Below, piece after piece: positions 49,194 to 58,276 of a stretch of DNA of 64,000 bases. The translations under genes were made by a program, and so were the position numbers. Source of the stretch: Pseudomonas helleri (GTDB lineage: Bacteria; Pseudomonadota; Gammaproteobacteria; Pseudomonadales; Pseudomonadaceae); NCBI RefSeq assembly GCF_009600315.1, contig NZ_WIWC01000008.1, forward strand, positions 1-64,000, given 5' to 3'. How positions within the stretch are numbered: the stretch's first letter is position 1; each line of letters opens with the position of its first letter. The notes under the pieces are model-generated. The model was not told the DNA's origin. It saw only the letters and a program-made list of their open reading frames with translations, and did not search any database.

Positions 49194-52100
49194 TCAGGCC
49201 TGTGCACGTTTTTTGGGTGAAGGCAGCAGGAAAAGTCGCTCGGCTAACAACGGGTCTAGTTTAGCTCGATAGATCGCCACATAATCCATGGAACTTTCAG
49301 CCTTGGCATAGAGGGTTTTTTCGCTCCATGTGCGCTGCTCAGCTGTCTTCAAATGCGCGACATCAAACTCTCTGGCTGGCGTGTTCATAGCTTTGTAATG
49401 AAAATGAGCAAACCATAGTTCTTTTCCCTCCAGGTCTTTAATCACATATTCCTGAAGATAATCCTTTCTTTGGCCTTTGGTTAAATGTTTTCTTGGCCCA
49501 AGACGGGCGATTTCAATAACGCCCTGAGTGTTTAAATAATCAACATTCTGCCCCGTCGGCGGTAGGCGTTTAATTATACTCACACGAAGATTACGCCCTT
49601 CTTCCCTCAATCGGGAGGCACCTTCTTTAAGGTTATGACTCATCGCGTCGGCTGCCACTCTTCGTTCATCACTTAACGCCTCAACCTGAGTGCTGGCGGA
49701 ATGAATAACAGCGTCCATCTGGGACGCCACCTCCTCAAGAGAGATGGCCTTAAAATCCAAAATCTCCTGGATTTCAACCGGGATTTTGGAAAACTCGGCA
49801 CTTGCACGCGCACGGGCAATCGCATTGCGAAACTGCCCCAATAATATTCTGGCCTCCGCCTCAAGTCTGGATAATGTTTTGACGTGGGTTGTCTGTAATG
49901 TTGAAGGTCGTTGCGGCCCTATTGGCTCCCACTCCCCACTTGTCATTTTTCGATAGGAATGAATCTTCAAATTGTCCACCCCTTCAACCACGTCGACTAT
50001 CTCATCACCCGACTCTGAGCTCGAATCACGCAGCGTACCGACCAACAGTTGTTTTTCTTTCGTTTTGATAATCCGCTGCGTTTTTTCCCCGCGAGACTCT
50101 GTAGCTGGATTGCTTGCTTTTCGACTGGGACCTGGCCTCGGCTCATCATGTTCGGAAGAAGAACTTTCAGAATCAATAATCACGGAAGCCATTTGTTGCT
50201 CAGCAAAGCTGCGCAAGTGCTTGATTAACTGCAGCATAGAAGGAAGGTATTCATTACGAAAATGGTCAGAATTCAATTCCAATAGATTTGTACAGACCGC
50301 CTCTGCGGCGTCATAGCGTTGAAGTACATTATCAAAAAAATCGAGGTGTTCCGCCGTATAACCATGAAGTTCAGGGTGCAGATTCAATTGAGACCACGCT
50401 ATATCTACCAGCGATCCCTGTCCGAACAAATCGAACGCATGTTGTTCTTCGGGCAGCAAGTTCTCGCCTCCCCGTCGAATGAGTAGCTCACACAAGGTTT
50501 CTAAATAAGAAGCCCCCCAGTGCCGATCAAAATTTTCTTGACGTGGTTTATTAATGATTTCTGCCAATGGATGATTTTTGGGCACAGACCTTTTTTTAAT
50601 ATGCGCCAGCGCTTCTACCTCCACGATGGAGTTGTTGAACAGGCGACGCTCCATTCGCTCCGCAGTTGCTAAATTAGCCACCCATTCTTCATAGGGCGTC
50701 TTTACTCCAGCAGCCAAATCATCAAGCACTGACTTCATTGACGATTCGTAATCAGCATGAGAATTACGAACGTCTAAGGCTCGAAAGTACTCTTCCAGTA
50801 TATTCTGATACCTGAACGATTTAAGAACCAAACGCTCCCACGTACTTTGAGTCGTTTCTTCATGATTATCAATGGGAACTACCTTATTGGCTTCATCCAT
50901 CAACTTCATAATGTCCAATACATTTTTTCGCCACTCGGCCAATTCGCCCTCAAAGCGATCTAAATGTACGTCCCTGCGCTCACTGTCTGTATACAAAACA
51001 CCTTCGAGAATAATCATGGCCTTCTCACGACGGCTGACAGTAATCTGAATATTTTCGGCTTGCTCAATTAACCTGTTCACCGTTTGAGTATTTTTAGCCC
51101 GCATTGCCTGAATTGTTTTTTTAGGCCCGCCTCCACGCAAGCCCAAACGCAGATCAAGACTCCATTGACCTGAAGAGCTGCTTATAAGAGGGGGGCCGGC
51201 GGCTTCCATGGCATCCTCCTTATGGATCACCACACTGTCGGGATCAACGCTTACGAAATACGTTTTGCTGTCCAGTTGCACATAGTATTTGTTCTGAAGT
51301 TTGATCAAACCTTTAAGCCGCCCTGCCTCTATGCGCTCGCCTTGAGTCAGGTCTATTTCCACCGCAAAGGCGTCCAGCGCTGCACGAAGCGCGGGTGTTA
51401 AACGTACTGACGAACTGAACCAGGAGTAATCCAGGGAGGAATATTCAGCGATGGATTGCGGGGTATGACGGTCAGGCAGTTTTTTCTGAACCCGCGCAGG
51501 TTGATCCGGGATTAAGCCACGCTCTGGTTTCTTGTCGCTGTAAACCGAGAGCATCGGTTCATCCAGCGGAGTTTCGAGTTGCCACTTTTCGTTGGCTGAG
51601 GCGCGAAAATTCAGCCCTTCGTGCATTAACGCCAAGCTGATATTGAATAACAAATCCATGACGGTTTGCATGGCTGCATCTTTATCGCCCTGAAGACGAG
51701 CCTGCAGGCCGTCATTAAGGCTTACCAGCGTTTGAAATATCCATGCGGCCTTTTGCAGCGGCCCACTGACGAAAAAGGTCAAACCATTAAACAGGCTCCA
51801 ACCATAGCGCTTGATCAATGCCCAGCGCCGCTCGGAAGCCGACACTGTTTGTTTATCTGCCAAGGTCATCAGTGTCTGAACATGGGTCTGATACATCGCC
51901 TCAAAGTAGTCCCCGACGATGCGCTGAGTACTTAAACTGGCCGGGGTTCTGGGCAACAACGCTAAAAAACCTTCGTTCAATACAGTCTCAAGATGCGGCC
52001 GTTCAAAACCGCCATCGGCATAAAAGCCATGTGCACTTTCATCAAACCAGGCCAATACACTGTCCTGAAGCTCACCAGGCTGGTTGATAGCTTCCAACAG

Positions 52101-53942
52101 TGCGCGCCAGGTTGGGAACTCAAGCAGAGGTTCAATCGATAAAGGCCGGTAAAGGATAAAGGGCCCGGTATCAATATCGTAAGGCCCCAACACATACATA
52201 TTCGCGACCGGGTCAATGACTGATCCTTCATAGGCATGAAAGCCTAAAGGCCGGACACAGACATTGCAGTTACCCATTGCCAGCGCGTCATCACGACGCA
52301 TGAGGCGCGCCACGACTTGCCAGCCTTGGACGCTAAACCCGGCTTCACCCTTGATTTTTTTCTCAAGCGCCAGCATCGATAACTGCACGCTGATCTGCGA
52401 CTTGAATAAAGCCAGACGCTCAACCAACCCGGCTTCATCGTCGATCAACAAGCGTTTGATCAGTTCGATGTAATGAGTACTTATATCCAGTTCATCAATC
52501 AGATTTTTGACGTAGCCGCCTGTTAGCCACTCTGGCACAGGTCTGCCCTGACTATCGCCAATTTCAATCAGCCCGACAGGCCATCCGCCTCTGTAATTCA
52601 ACGCAAAGTCGACAAGGGAGGTGGGTTCCAGGTTGAACCGCGGTATTTGCAAGTTTTCAACCGTCAGCTCGATGACCTGGAGGTTATCAACATCGACCCG
52701 CTCCTCGGGATGATCCAGATGAAGCCGTTGCTTCAGCATCTGCTGAGCGTAGGCCGGCAAAGCATCAACTCCCTCAAGAAAAGTGCGGCCCTTGCTTTTT
52801 TGTTGCCAGAAGACTTGAGCCGACAACAACTCACTGTAAGACAACTGATCGTCGGGTTCTGCCTGTTGCAACCACAGCGGTAAGTTCGTCAGTACATGTT
52901 CAAAGAAAGCTTGGTCTTGTGAATAAAAGAGGGGGATCCGCGCGCCAGCCTCATCAAGTGCCCGCACCAGCCGAGGTAAGCTCCAGTGCTCGGTCTGCGC
53001 GGTTTTCCCCAGCCGCTCAAAGGTGTGAAGTTGAGCATCGAGCAATGTCAGCGCCAGCGCTTCAAATAAATCACCCGGCGGCTCATACAAGGTCCAGGTA
53101 AACAAAGGCGCTGCGACTCGTTCGCTGACGCGGGAAATCAAACTGCTGCCCAACCATTGCATGGATTCAAACTGTTCAACACCATTCGCGGGGGCATAGC
53201 TGAGAATAAAAGAAAGATCAGCCATGTCCCGCGTAATCACCAGCGTGCCCGGCATTTGAAAACGTTGCGGCCCGGTTTTCTCTGTGCTTTGGATATTCAC
53301 CAAATATGCATGCAAGGGACTTTCTTCAGTGACTTTCAAACGTTCTTCTTTATCGGGGAATGCGTTCACTACGGCTAAGGAAACTGCTTTTTCAGTCGTC
53401 AGTTCAGGGATCCGGCTACGATTGGAAACCGTGGAACTCAACCCCGTTTTCAGTGCTCGCGACAGCCATTGAAAAGGACTGTTTTTACCCTCACGCCGCT
53501 CGCTCCAAAACTCTGCAACCGCCTGCTGGTAAGCCTCTATGAGCAACCCGGAGTGCTCATTGAGCATCTTTTGCAGGCTGTCCATGTGCACCGTCTGAGC
53601 AGGAGGGTTTTCGGTATCGCGACTGGCGGTAAGACGATGCTCCCCCTCTATCAAAGTCAAAGACGAGTCGTCTATAAACCGCTGAATCATGACTTCTTCC
53701 GGGGCCATGAAACGATACTGCCGAGGTTGCGGATTATCCGGATCAACAGCCGTTAAAGGCTCGGCCAACGCCAAACCCGCAACGTGGGCAGACAATTGCG
53801 GATACTGATCAACCAATGCTTTTTTGAATACCTCTTTGGCCACCTCCTGAAAGCTGGGACGCGGGCCAAAATCCTGGGCGTTAAAACTGCTTAATGCTGA
53901 ATAGGCTGCTATGAGATCGGGATTTTTTGAAAGTTCTTTCAT
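49194..53942 (-). CDS. Giant DUF6543 / dermonecrotic-toxin-domain protein (1582 aa)
   Basis: This large protein resembles the Pseudomonas proteins annotated as dermonecrotic toxin domain (DUF6543), thought to be secreted effectors or toxins. The recognisable core is near residues 565-615 (HAYEGSVIDPVANMYVLGPY, then LEFPTWRALLEAI). The C-terminal module (about 1470-1515) has IARLGPRKHLTKGQRKDYLQ and LWFAHFHYKAM, a terminal block I recall from the same family. Between them are helical regions, a Ser/Asp-rich linker with EPRPGPSRKAS (about 1255-1275) and a coiled-coil-like stretch (about 1330-1440). There is no signal peptide, no TM segment and no catalytic residue set I can name. It stands alone, without an immunity, chaperone or secretion gene beside it. 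GC falls sharply in the C-terminal half. Confidence 0.8.
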   Translation of the reverse strand: MKELSKNPDLIAAYSALSSFNAQDFGPRPSFQEVAKEVFKKALVDQYPQLSAHVAGLALAEPLTAVDPDNPQPRQYRFMAPEEVMIQRFIDDSSLTLIEGEHRLTASRDTENPPAQTVHMDSLQKMLNEHSGLLIEAYQQAVAEFWSERREGKNSPFQWLSRALKTGLSSTVSNRSRIPELTTEKAVSLAVVNAFPDKEERLKVTEESPLHAYLVNIQSTEKTGPQRFQMPGTLVITRDMADLSFILSYAPANGVEQFESMQWLGSSLISRVSERVAAPLFTWTLYEPPGDLFEALALTLLDAQLHTFERLGKTAQTEHWSLPRLVRALDEAGARIPLFYSQDQAFFEHVLTNLPLWLQQAEPDDQLSYSELLSAQVFWQQKSKGRTFLEGVDALPAYAQQMLKQRLHLDHPEERVDVDNLQVIELTVENLQIPRFNLEPTSLVDFALNYRGGWPVGLIEIGDSQGRPVPEWLTGGYVKNLIDELDISTHYIELIKRLLIDDEAGLVERLALFKSQISVQLSMLALEKKIKGEAGFSVQGWQVVARLMRRDDALAMGNCNVCVRPLGFHAYEGSVIDPVANMYVLGPYDIDTGPFILYRPLSIEPLLEFPTWRALLEAINQPGELQDSVLAWFDESAHGFYADGGFERPHLETVLNEGFLALLPRTPASLSTQRIVGDYFEAMYQTHVQTLMTLADKQTVSASERRWALIKRYGWSLFNGLTFFVSGPLQKAAWIFQTLVSLNDGLQARLQGDKDAAMQTVMDLLFNISLALMHEGLNFRASANEKWQLETPLDEPMLSVYSDKKPERGLIPDQPARVQKKLPDRHTPQSIAEYSSLDYSWFSSSVRLTPALRAALDAFAVEIDLTQGERIEAGRLKGLIKLQNKYYVQLDSKTYFVSVDPDSVVIHKEDAMEAAGPPLISSSSGQWSLDLRLGLRGGGPKKTIQAMRAKNTQTVNRLIEQAENIQITVSRREKAMIILEGVLYTDSERRDVHLDRFEGELAEWRKNVLDIMKLMDEANKVVPIDNHEETTQSTWERLVLKSFRYQNILEEYFRALDVRNSHADYESSMKSVLDDLAAGVKTPYEEWVANLATAERMERRLFNNSIVEVEALAHIKKRSVPKNHPLAEIINKPRQENFDRHWGASYLETLCELLIRRGGENLLPEEQHAFDLFGQGSLVDIAWSQLNLHPELHGYTAEHLDFFDNVLQRYDAAEAVCTNLLELNSDHFRNEYLPSMLQLIKHLRSFAEQQMASVIIDSESSSSEHDEPRPGPSRKASNPATESRGEKTQRIIKTKEKQLLVGTLRDSSSESGDEIVDVVEGVDNLKIHSYRKMTSGEWEPIGPQRPSTLQTTHVKTLSRLEAEARILLGQFRNAIARARASAEFSKIPVEIQEILDFKAISLEEVASQMDAVIHSASTQVEALSDERRVAADAMSHNLKEGASRLREEGRNLRVSIIKRLPPTGQNVDYLNTQGVIEIARLGPRKHLTKGQRKDYLQEYVIKDLEGKELWFAHFHYKAMNTPAREFDVAHLKTAEQRTWSEKTLYAKAESSMDYVAIYRAKLDPLLAERLFLLPSPKKRAQA

Positions 53943-53971
53943 GGGCTGCTCATCACGTCAGTTACAGAATT

Positions 53972-54000
53972 GGCTTAGCCAAGGCATTCATGGCTAAGCC
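53972..54000. repeat. Perfect 10-bp inverted repeat (hairpin)
   Basis: GGCTTAGCCA and TGGCTAAGCC pair across a 9-nt loop. It lies between proV and the toxin gene, both on the minus strand, and is not followed by a T run on either strand. It may be a weak terminator or processing hairpin. Confidence 0.55.
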
Positions 54001-54065
54001 TGTTTCTGCGATTTAACGCGTGAACGCCTTACCCAAGGCGGTAACGGGATATGTATATGATGAGC

Positions 54066-54890
54066 TTAAGCATGATGGCGTTGAACAAAACGGCCTACGT
54101 AATCATCGGCCGGTGACTGCAGTATCTCTTCAGGGGTGCCGACTTGAATCAACTGCCCATCCTTGAGGATTGCAATGCGATTACCTATACGCAGGGCTTC
54201 GTCCAGATCGTGAGTAATAAAAACTATGGTCTTTTGCAGGGTGCGTTGCAGCTCTAGCAGTTGGTCTTGCATCTCTGCGCGGATCAGCGGGTCAAGCGCG
54301 CTGAACGCTTCGTCCATCAGAATGATGTCCGTGTCAGTCGCCAAGGCCCGCGCCAGCCCCACACGCTGGCGCATGCCGCCTGAGAGCTGGTGAATGAACG
54401 CCTGCTCGTAACCTTGCAAACCCACTACCGAGACCCAGTGCTGCGCTCGTTCAATGCATTGCGCCTGAGTTTCGCCCCGCACCTTTAAACCGTAAGCCAC
54501 GTTGTCCAGCACATTACGATGGGGCAACAGGCCGAAATTCTGAAACACCATGCTGATTTTGTGCCGCCGCAATTGCCGCAAAGCTGGCATGTCGTATTCA
54601 AGAATATTTTCGCCATCCACCAGAATCTGGCCGCTCGTAGGATCGATCAGGCGGTTGAAATGGCGCACCAATGTGGATTTGCCCGATCCCGACAAGCCCA
54701 TAATGACGAACACTTCGCCCGCACGAATCGACAGTGACAGATCATTGATGCCGACCACACAGCCGGTTTCAGTCAGTACCTGCTCCTTGTTTTTGCCTTG
54801 ATGAATCAACGCCAGGACATCTTTTTCCCGGTTGCCGAACACCTTGAATACGTTGCGCACTTCAATCTTGTTGATCGCCAGTTCACTCAC
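54066..54890 (-). CDS. Glycine betaine/choline ABC transporter ATP-binding protein (ProV/ChoV type)
   Basis: This 274-aa ATPase has Walker A GLSGSGKST, signature LSGGMRQR and Walker B IILMDEAFSALDPL. The ProV-type N-terminal extension (VFGNREKDVLALIHQGKNKE) is present but the C-terminal CBS domains of osmosensing OpuA/ProV are missing. It drives import with the permease upstream; starts overlap by 4 bp. Solute likely a quaternary amine such as betaine, choline or carnitine. Confidence 0.9.
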   Translation of the reverse strand: MSELAINKIEVRNVFKVFGNREKDVLALIHQGKNKEQVLTETGCVVGINDLSLSIRAGEVFVIMGLSGSGKSTLVRHFNRLIDPTSGQILVDGENILEYDMPALRQLRRHKISMVFQNFGLLPHRNVLDNVAYGLKVRGETQAQCIERAQHWVSVVGLQGYEQAFIHQLSGGMRQRVGLARALATDTDIILMDEAFSALDPLIRAEMQDQLLELQRTLQKTIVFITHDLDEALRIGNRIAILKDGQLIQVGTPEEILQSPADDYVGRFVQRHHA

Positions 54891-55738
54891 TTCTGACCTC
54901 CATGCCGAGGTCGGCCATATGCTTGAGTAATACGGTCAATCACCACGGCCAGGATGACGATGGCCAATCCGGCCTCCAGCCCTTTGCCGACGTTGAGGGT
55001 TTGAATACCCACCAGTACATCCTCGCCCAAGCCCCGGGCACCAATCATCGAGGCAATAACCACCATCGACAGTGCCATCATGGTGGTCTGGTTGATCCCT
55101 GCCATGATGCTGGGCATGGCCAACGGCAACTGAACACCAAACAACTGTTGCCACGGGGTGGCGCCAAAGGCGTTGATCGCTTCCATCACCTCACGATCAA
55201 CCTGGCGCAAACCCAGGTCGGTCAGGCGGATCAATGGCGGCACGGCATAAATGACCGTTGCAAAGATCGCCGGGACTTTACCCAAGCCGAACAACATCAA
55301 TACAGGTATCAAGTACACGAAGCTGGGCATGGTTTGCATGATGTCCAACAACGGCATCATGACCGAGCGCAGGCGGTTGTTACGGGCCGCCAGAATCCCC
55401 AGGGGTATACCCAGTAGCACTGAAATCACAGTGGCCACCATCATCAATGCCAGGGTTTGCATCAACTTGTCCCACAGGCCGACAGCGCCGACCAAAAACA
55501 GCAAGCCGACAATCAGCAATGTGCTGGTCACTTTGCGTGTCGCGTGCCAGCCAATGACACCGACGATCGCCAACATCAGCCACCACGGCGTCATGCGCAG
55601 CAAATTTTCGAGATTGATGATGGCCCATAACAGCGTGTCGGATATGTGACGGAACACATCGCCGTAATTGCTGACCAGCGCATCAACCCCGTCATTGACC
55701 CACCCTGCGATGGAAAGCGTCAGGTTGTCAGGAAACAT
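54887..55738 (-). CDS. Glycine betaine/choline ABC transporter permease (ProW/ChoW type)
   Basis: This 283-aa inner-membrane protein has six or seven TM segments and the EAA-like loop EAINAFGATPWQQLFGVQLP. QTTMMALSMVVIASMIGARG follows, as in ProW. It lies 21 bp after proX and overlaps the ATPase gene by 4 bp. It forms the import channel. Confidence 0.9.
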   Translation of the reverse strand: MFPDNLTLSIAGWVNDGVDALVSNYGDVFRHISDTLLWAIINLENLLRMTPWWLMLAIVGVIGWHATRKVTSTLLIVGLLFLVGAVGLWDKLMQTLALMMVATVISVLLGIPLGILAARNNRLRSVMMPLLDIMQTMPSFVYLIPVLMLFGLGKVPAIFATVIYAVPPLIRLTDLGLRQVDREVMEAINAFGATPWQQLFGVQLPLAMPSIMAGINQTTMMALSMVVIASMIGARGLGEDVLVGIQTLNVGKGLEAGLAIVILAVVIDRITQAYGRPRHGGQK

Positions 55739-55759
55739 TCAATGCCCACGTTCGGTCAG

Positions 55760-56782
55760 TTAATTGGATTTAAGTGCTAGGTCAACTTTTTCAGCCGCCT
55801 GCGCGGTGACCCAGCCGCGCCAGATGTCGGGCTGTTCACGTAAAAACGTTTCTGCCGCTTTACGGGGTTCGGTGCGTTTTTCGCTCATGTGGGCCAGCGT
55901 GGTGTTAAGCAAATCGATGGGGAAATCGACCTTTTCATAGAACTCAACCAACTGCGGGTACTGCGCTTTGAAGGGGGCAGATACGCCAATAGCCAGTTTT
56001 GCCGGCAATGAGCGGGTACCCTTTGGATTGGGATTATTGGCGTCAGCCAAGGTCTTCCACGCTTCGGCATCAAAGGCAGGTTCTTCCAGCTTGATCAGTT
56101 TGTAACGACCTATCAGCGGAGTCGGAGACCAGTAATAGAACAGTACCGGTTTACCCCGACGAATCGACGAACTGACTTCGGCATCCAGCGCCGCGCCTGA
56201 GCCTGTACGGAAATTGACGAAATCCTTGTCAAGACCATAGGCCTTGAGCTTTTGACTGTTAACGATCTCGGAAGTCCAGCCAGTCGGGCTATTAAGGAAA
56301 CGTCCCCGAGTCGGGTCTTCCTGATCGCGGAACACGTCTTTGTACTTGGCCAGATCCGTAACTGACTTCAACTCCGGGGCCAGAGGTTTGATGCCTTTGG
56401 CCGGATCGCCTTTGATCACGTATTCAGGCACCCACCAGCCTTCGCTCGCATTTTTGACGATGTCACCCAAACCTGAAACTTTGCCCTCGGCCTCTGCCTT
56501 GACCCACACCGGGCTGCGCCCTGCCCACTCTTCGCCAATGACTTGAATATCATTCCTGGCCAATGCGGCCTCAAGACTGACCGTGCTACCGGGCAGCGTA
56601 TCCGTCGCGACATCGTAGCCATGCTCGGTGATATAGCGCAGCACTTCTGTGATCAGACTGCCGCTTTCCCATGTAATGTCACCGAAATGAACAGGCGCTA
56701 CCTGCTCTTGTGCCAAAGCCGGTTGAGCAATGAGCCCAACAGCCAGAAGCGAGCCACCGAGCCACGTTTTCAGTCTGTTCAT
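55760..56782 (-). CDS. Glycine betaine/choline-type substrate-binding protein (ProX)
   Basis: From the ATG at 56782 this 340-aa protein has a Sec signal peptide (MNRLKTWLGGSLLAVGLIAQ, cleavage near ALA-QE) and an OpuAC fold. It has FGDITWESGSLITEVLRYI, the conserved GPTGW-like SPTGWTSEIVNSQKL and FYYWSPTPLIGRY, whose aromatic residues suit a quaternary-amine cage. Its start codon overlaps the stop of the ECF sigma gene by 4 bp, so its translation is tied to that of the sigma factor. Confidence 0.9.
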   Translation of the reverse strand: MNRLKTWLGGSLLAVGLIAQPALAQEQVAPVHFGDITWESGSLITEVLRYITEHGYDVATDTLPGSTVSLEAALARNDIQVIGEEWAGRSPVWVKAEAEGKVSGLGDIVKNASEGWWVPEYVIKGDPAKGIKPLAPELKSVTDLAKYKDVFRDQEDPTRGRFLNSPTGWTSEIVNSQKLKAYGLDKDFVNFRTGSGAALDAEVSSSIRRGKPVLFYYWSPTPLIGRYKLIKLEEPAFDAEAWKTLADANNPNPKGTRSLPAKLAIGVSAPFKAQYPQLVEFYEKVDFPIDLLNTTLAHMSEKRTEPRKAAETFLREQPDIWRGWVTAQAAEKVDLALKSN

Positions 56783-57327
56783 ACGTATTCTCTTGTTTTG
56801 GGGGAACAACTATTAAGCAGTGTGCTGTCAGGTTTTGAACAACGACTCTGTGCAAGGTTCATGTAATCGCTGACTGATCGCTGAGAAATACCCAACTGTG
56901 CTGCTATTTGTGCGTAGGTCATGCCATTAAGACGAGAGAGCAAAAATGTCGCTTTAACCTTGTCGGGCAACTTATCAAGTTGGCGCTCCACCCGGTCCAA
57001 CGATTGATAAAGCTGCGCCATTGTTTCTGGCGAAGGCGCGGGTTCCAGGTCGCTGCTGGATAACGTCTTCAAAAATGCTTGCTCAACATCACGACGGCGC
57101 CATAGCTGGTAAATCAAACGCTGTGCAATTGTGGTCAACAAAGCCCGTGGTTCACGAATAACCAAGACTTGAGGTGTACTCAGTAGCTGCACAAACGTAT
57201 CGGCTGCAATGTCTTCAGCGTAGCTGCTGGAATTGAGAGAGCGGCTTAAACGTGCGCTTAACCATAAATAGTGGGCACTAAAAAGCTGCCTCACGTATTC
57301 ACGGTGAGTGGTGTCGGCCCCGGACAT
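56779..57327 (-). CDS. ECF sigma factor (FecI-like)
   Basis: This 182-aa sigma70-family protein has region 2 (YLWLSARLSRSLNSSSYAED, AADTFVQLLSTPQVLVIREP) and region 4 with the helix-turn-helix LNGMTYAQIAAQLGISQRSV. The sequence is FecI-like. FecI sigmas usually sit next to a FecR anti-sigma and a TonB receptor, but neither is here. Instead proX follows in a 4-bp overlap, making an ECF sigma-osmolyte transporter operon. The C-terminal tail beyond region 4 is about ten residues longer than usual. Confidence 0.9.
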   Translation of the reverse strand: MSGADTTHREYVRQLFSAHYLWLSARLSRSLNSSSYAEDIAADTFVQLLSTPQVLVIREPRALLTTIAQRLIYQLWRRRDVEQAFLKTLSSSDLEPAPSPETMAQLYQSLDRVERQLDKLPDKVKATFLLSRLNGMTYAQIAAQLGISQRSVSDYMNLAQSRCSKPDSTLLNSCSPKTREYV

Positions 57328-57466
57328 AAAGGCTCCAAAGATGAGTGGATAGCGGTCTGTCCGGTGATCCGGTGCGGCGATCCTAGCAAAGGCTTATATA
57401 TCTTTTAAATATTAAAAAAATATTTAAACATCAAATTCAGATATATAAACACGCCCCTTACACGCC
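57328..57466. other. AT-rich intergenic region upstream of the ECF sigma gene
   Basis: This 139-bp stretch contains a strongly AT-rich core (57393-57445) with TAAATATT and AATATTTA inverted around an A run, then GATATATAAAC. It is likely the promoter region of the sigma-proXWV unit and may also end the desaturase/PhnD-like transcript. No clear -35/-10 pair could be fixed. Confidence 0.5.
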
Positions 57467-58258
57467 CTAGCACAACGTGGCAAAACCCTGCTTAATCGCT
57501 TCTTTCTCATAGTCGAGCAGTAGCTGATAGTCCATCGGATGTGCCGGTAACACTTCATTCAGGCCCAAGCAGGCACTCACCTCAGGAAGTTGCTTAAGCG
57601 CAGTGTTCATGGCGGCACGAATACGCTCCACTTCGGCATGGCTTGAAGTGCGAGCGGTGATGTAGGGCAATGTGGGACTCGCCGCTGTACGCGCGACGAC
57701 ACGCAGGCCTGCTACCTCTTGGGGGGCGTAACGCGCCAAATAGGCAAAGGTTACGCTGTCGATCGCTGCCAGATCCGCACACTGCGCTTTCACCCATCGC
57801 AGACTGTGTAAATGAGCACCACTGATGCCCAGCGAAGAAAAAAATCGCCCGTCCTTCTGCAAGGGAGCCAATTGATGGCGAAACAGGTTCATGCCGCTGT
57901 TCGAATGCAGATCATTGACCACCCCGCGGCTGCCCTTGAAGTCTGCGAGCGTTTCGCGTTTATCGGTAGCGCGGCTGATGATCAAACTGCAATGAATGCC
58001 ACCTGTGCTATCAGGTAACTCGTAATGAGGTCGACCGATCAGCTGCACCTGATCGAGCAATTGAGTCACCAAAGGGTAGCCACAGGTTTGAGCCAACAAT
58101 AGTTTCGGTGCACGAAACAGCGCTAATGAGTCGAGGTCTTGCGGCTTTGCGCGGGTCAGCTCCAACAGCGCCATGATGCGCTTCAACCATTGCTGATTAG
58201 CCGCTTCCACAGGCGCCGGTGCAACGTACATCGTGAGTTCTGCATAACGTCCAGACAT
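57467..58258 (-). CDS. PhnD-like substrate-binding domain protein without signal peptide
   Basis: This 263-aa protein matches the PhnD/SsuA/transferrin-like binding fold (LFRAPKLLLAQTCGYPLVTQ, KGSRGVVNDLHSNSGMNLFR, LAAIDSVTFAYLARYAP). It starts MSGRYAELTMYVAP, with no signal peptide, lipobox or TM segment, so it is probably cytoplasmic and not a transporter subunit. No permease or ATPase of the phosphonate type is nearby. It lies 18 bp after the desaturase. Possible roles are ligand sensing or an enzymatic accessory function. Confidence 0.8.
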   Translation of the reverse strand: MSGRYAELTMYVAPAPVEAANQQWLKRIMALLELTRAKPQDLDSLALFRAPKLLLAQTCGYPLVTQLLDQVQLIGRPHYELPDSTGGIHCSLIISRATDKRETLADFKGSRGVVNDLHSNSGMNLFRHQLAPLQKDGRFFSSLGISGAHLHSLRWVKAQCADLAAIDSVTFAYLARYAPQEVAGLRVVARTAASPTLPYITARTSSHAEVERIRAAMNTALKQLPEVSACLGLNEVLPAHPMDYQLLLDYEKEAIKQGFATLC

Positions 58259-58276
58259 GGTGGGTTCCGTGCTCTA

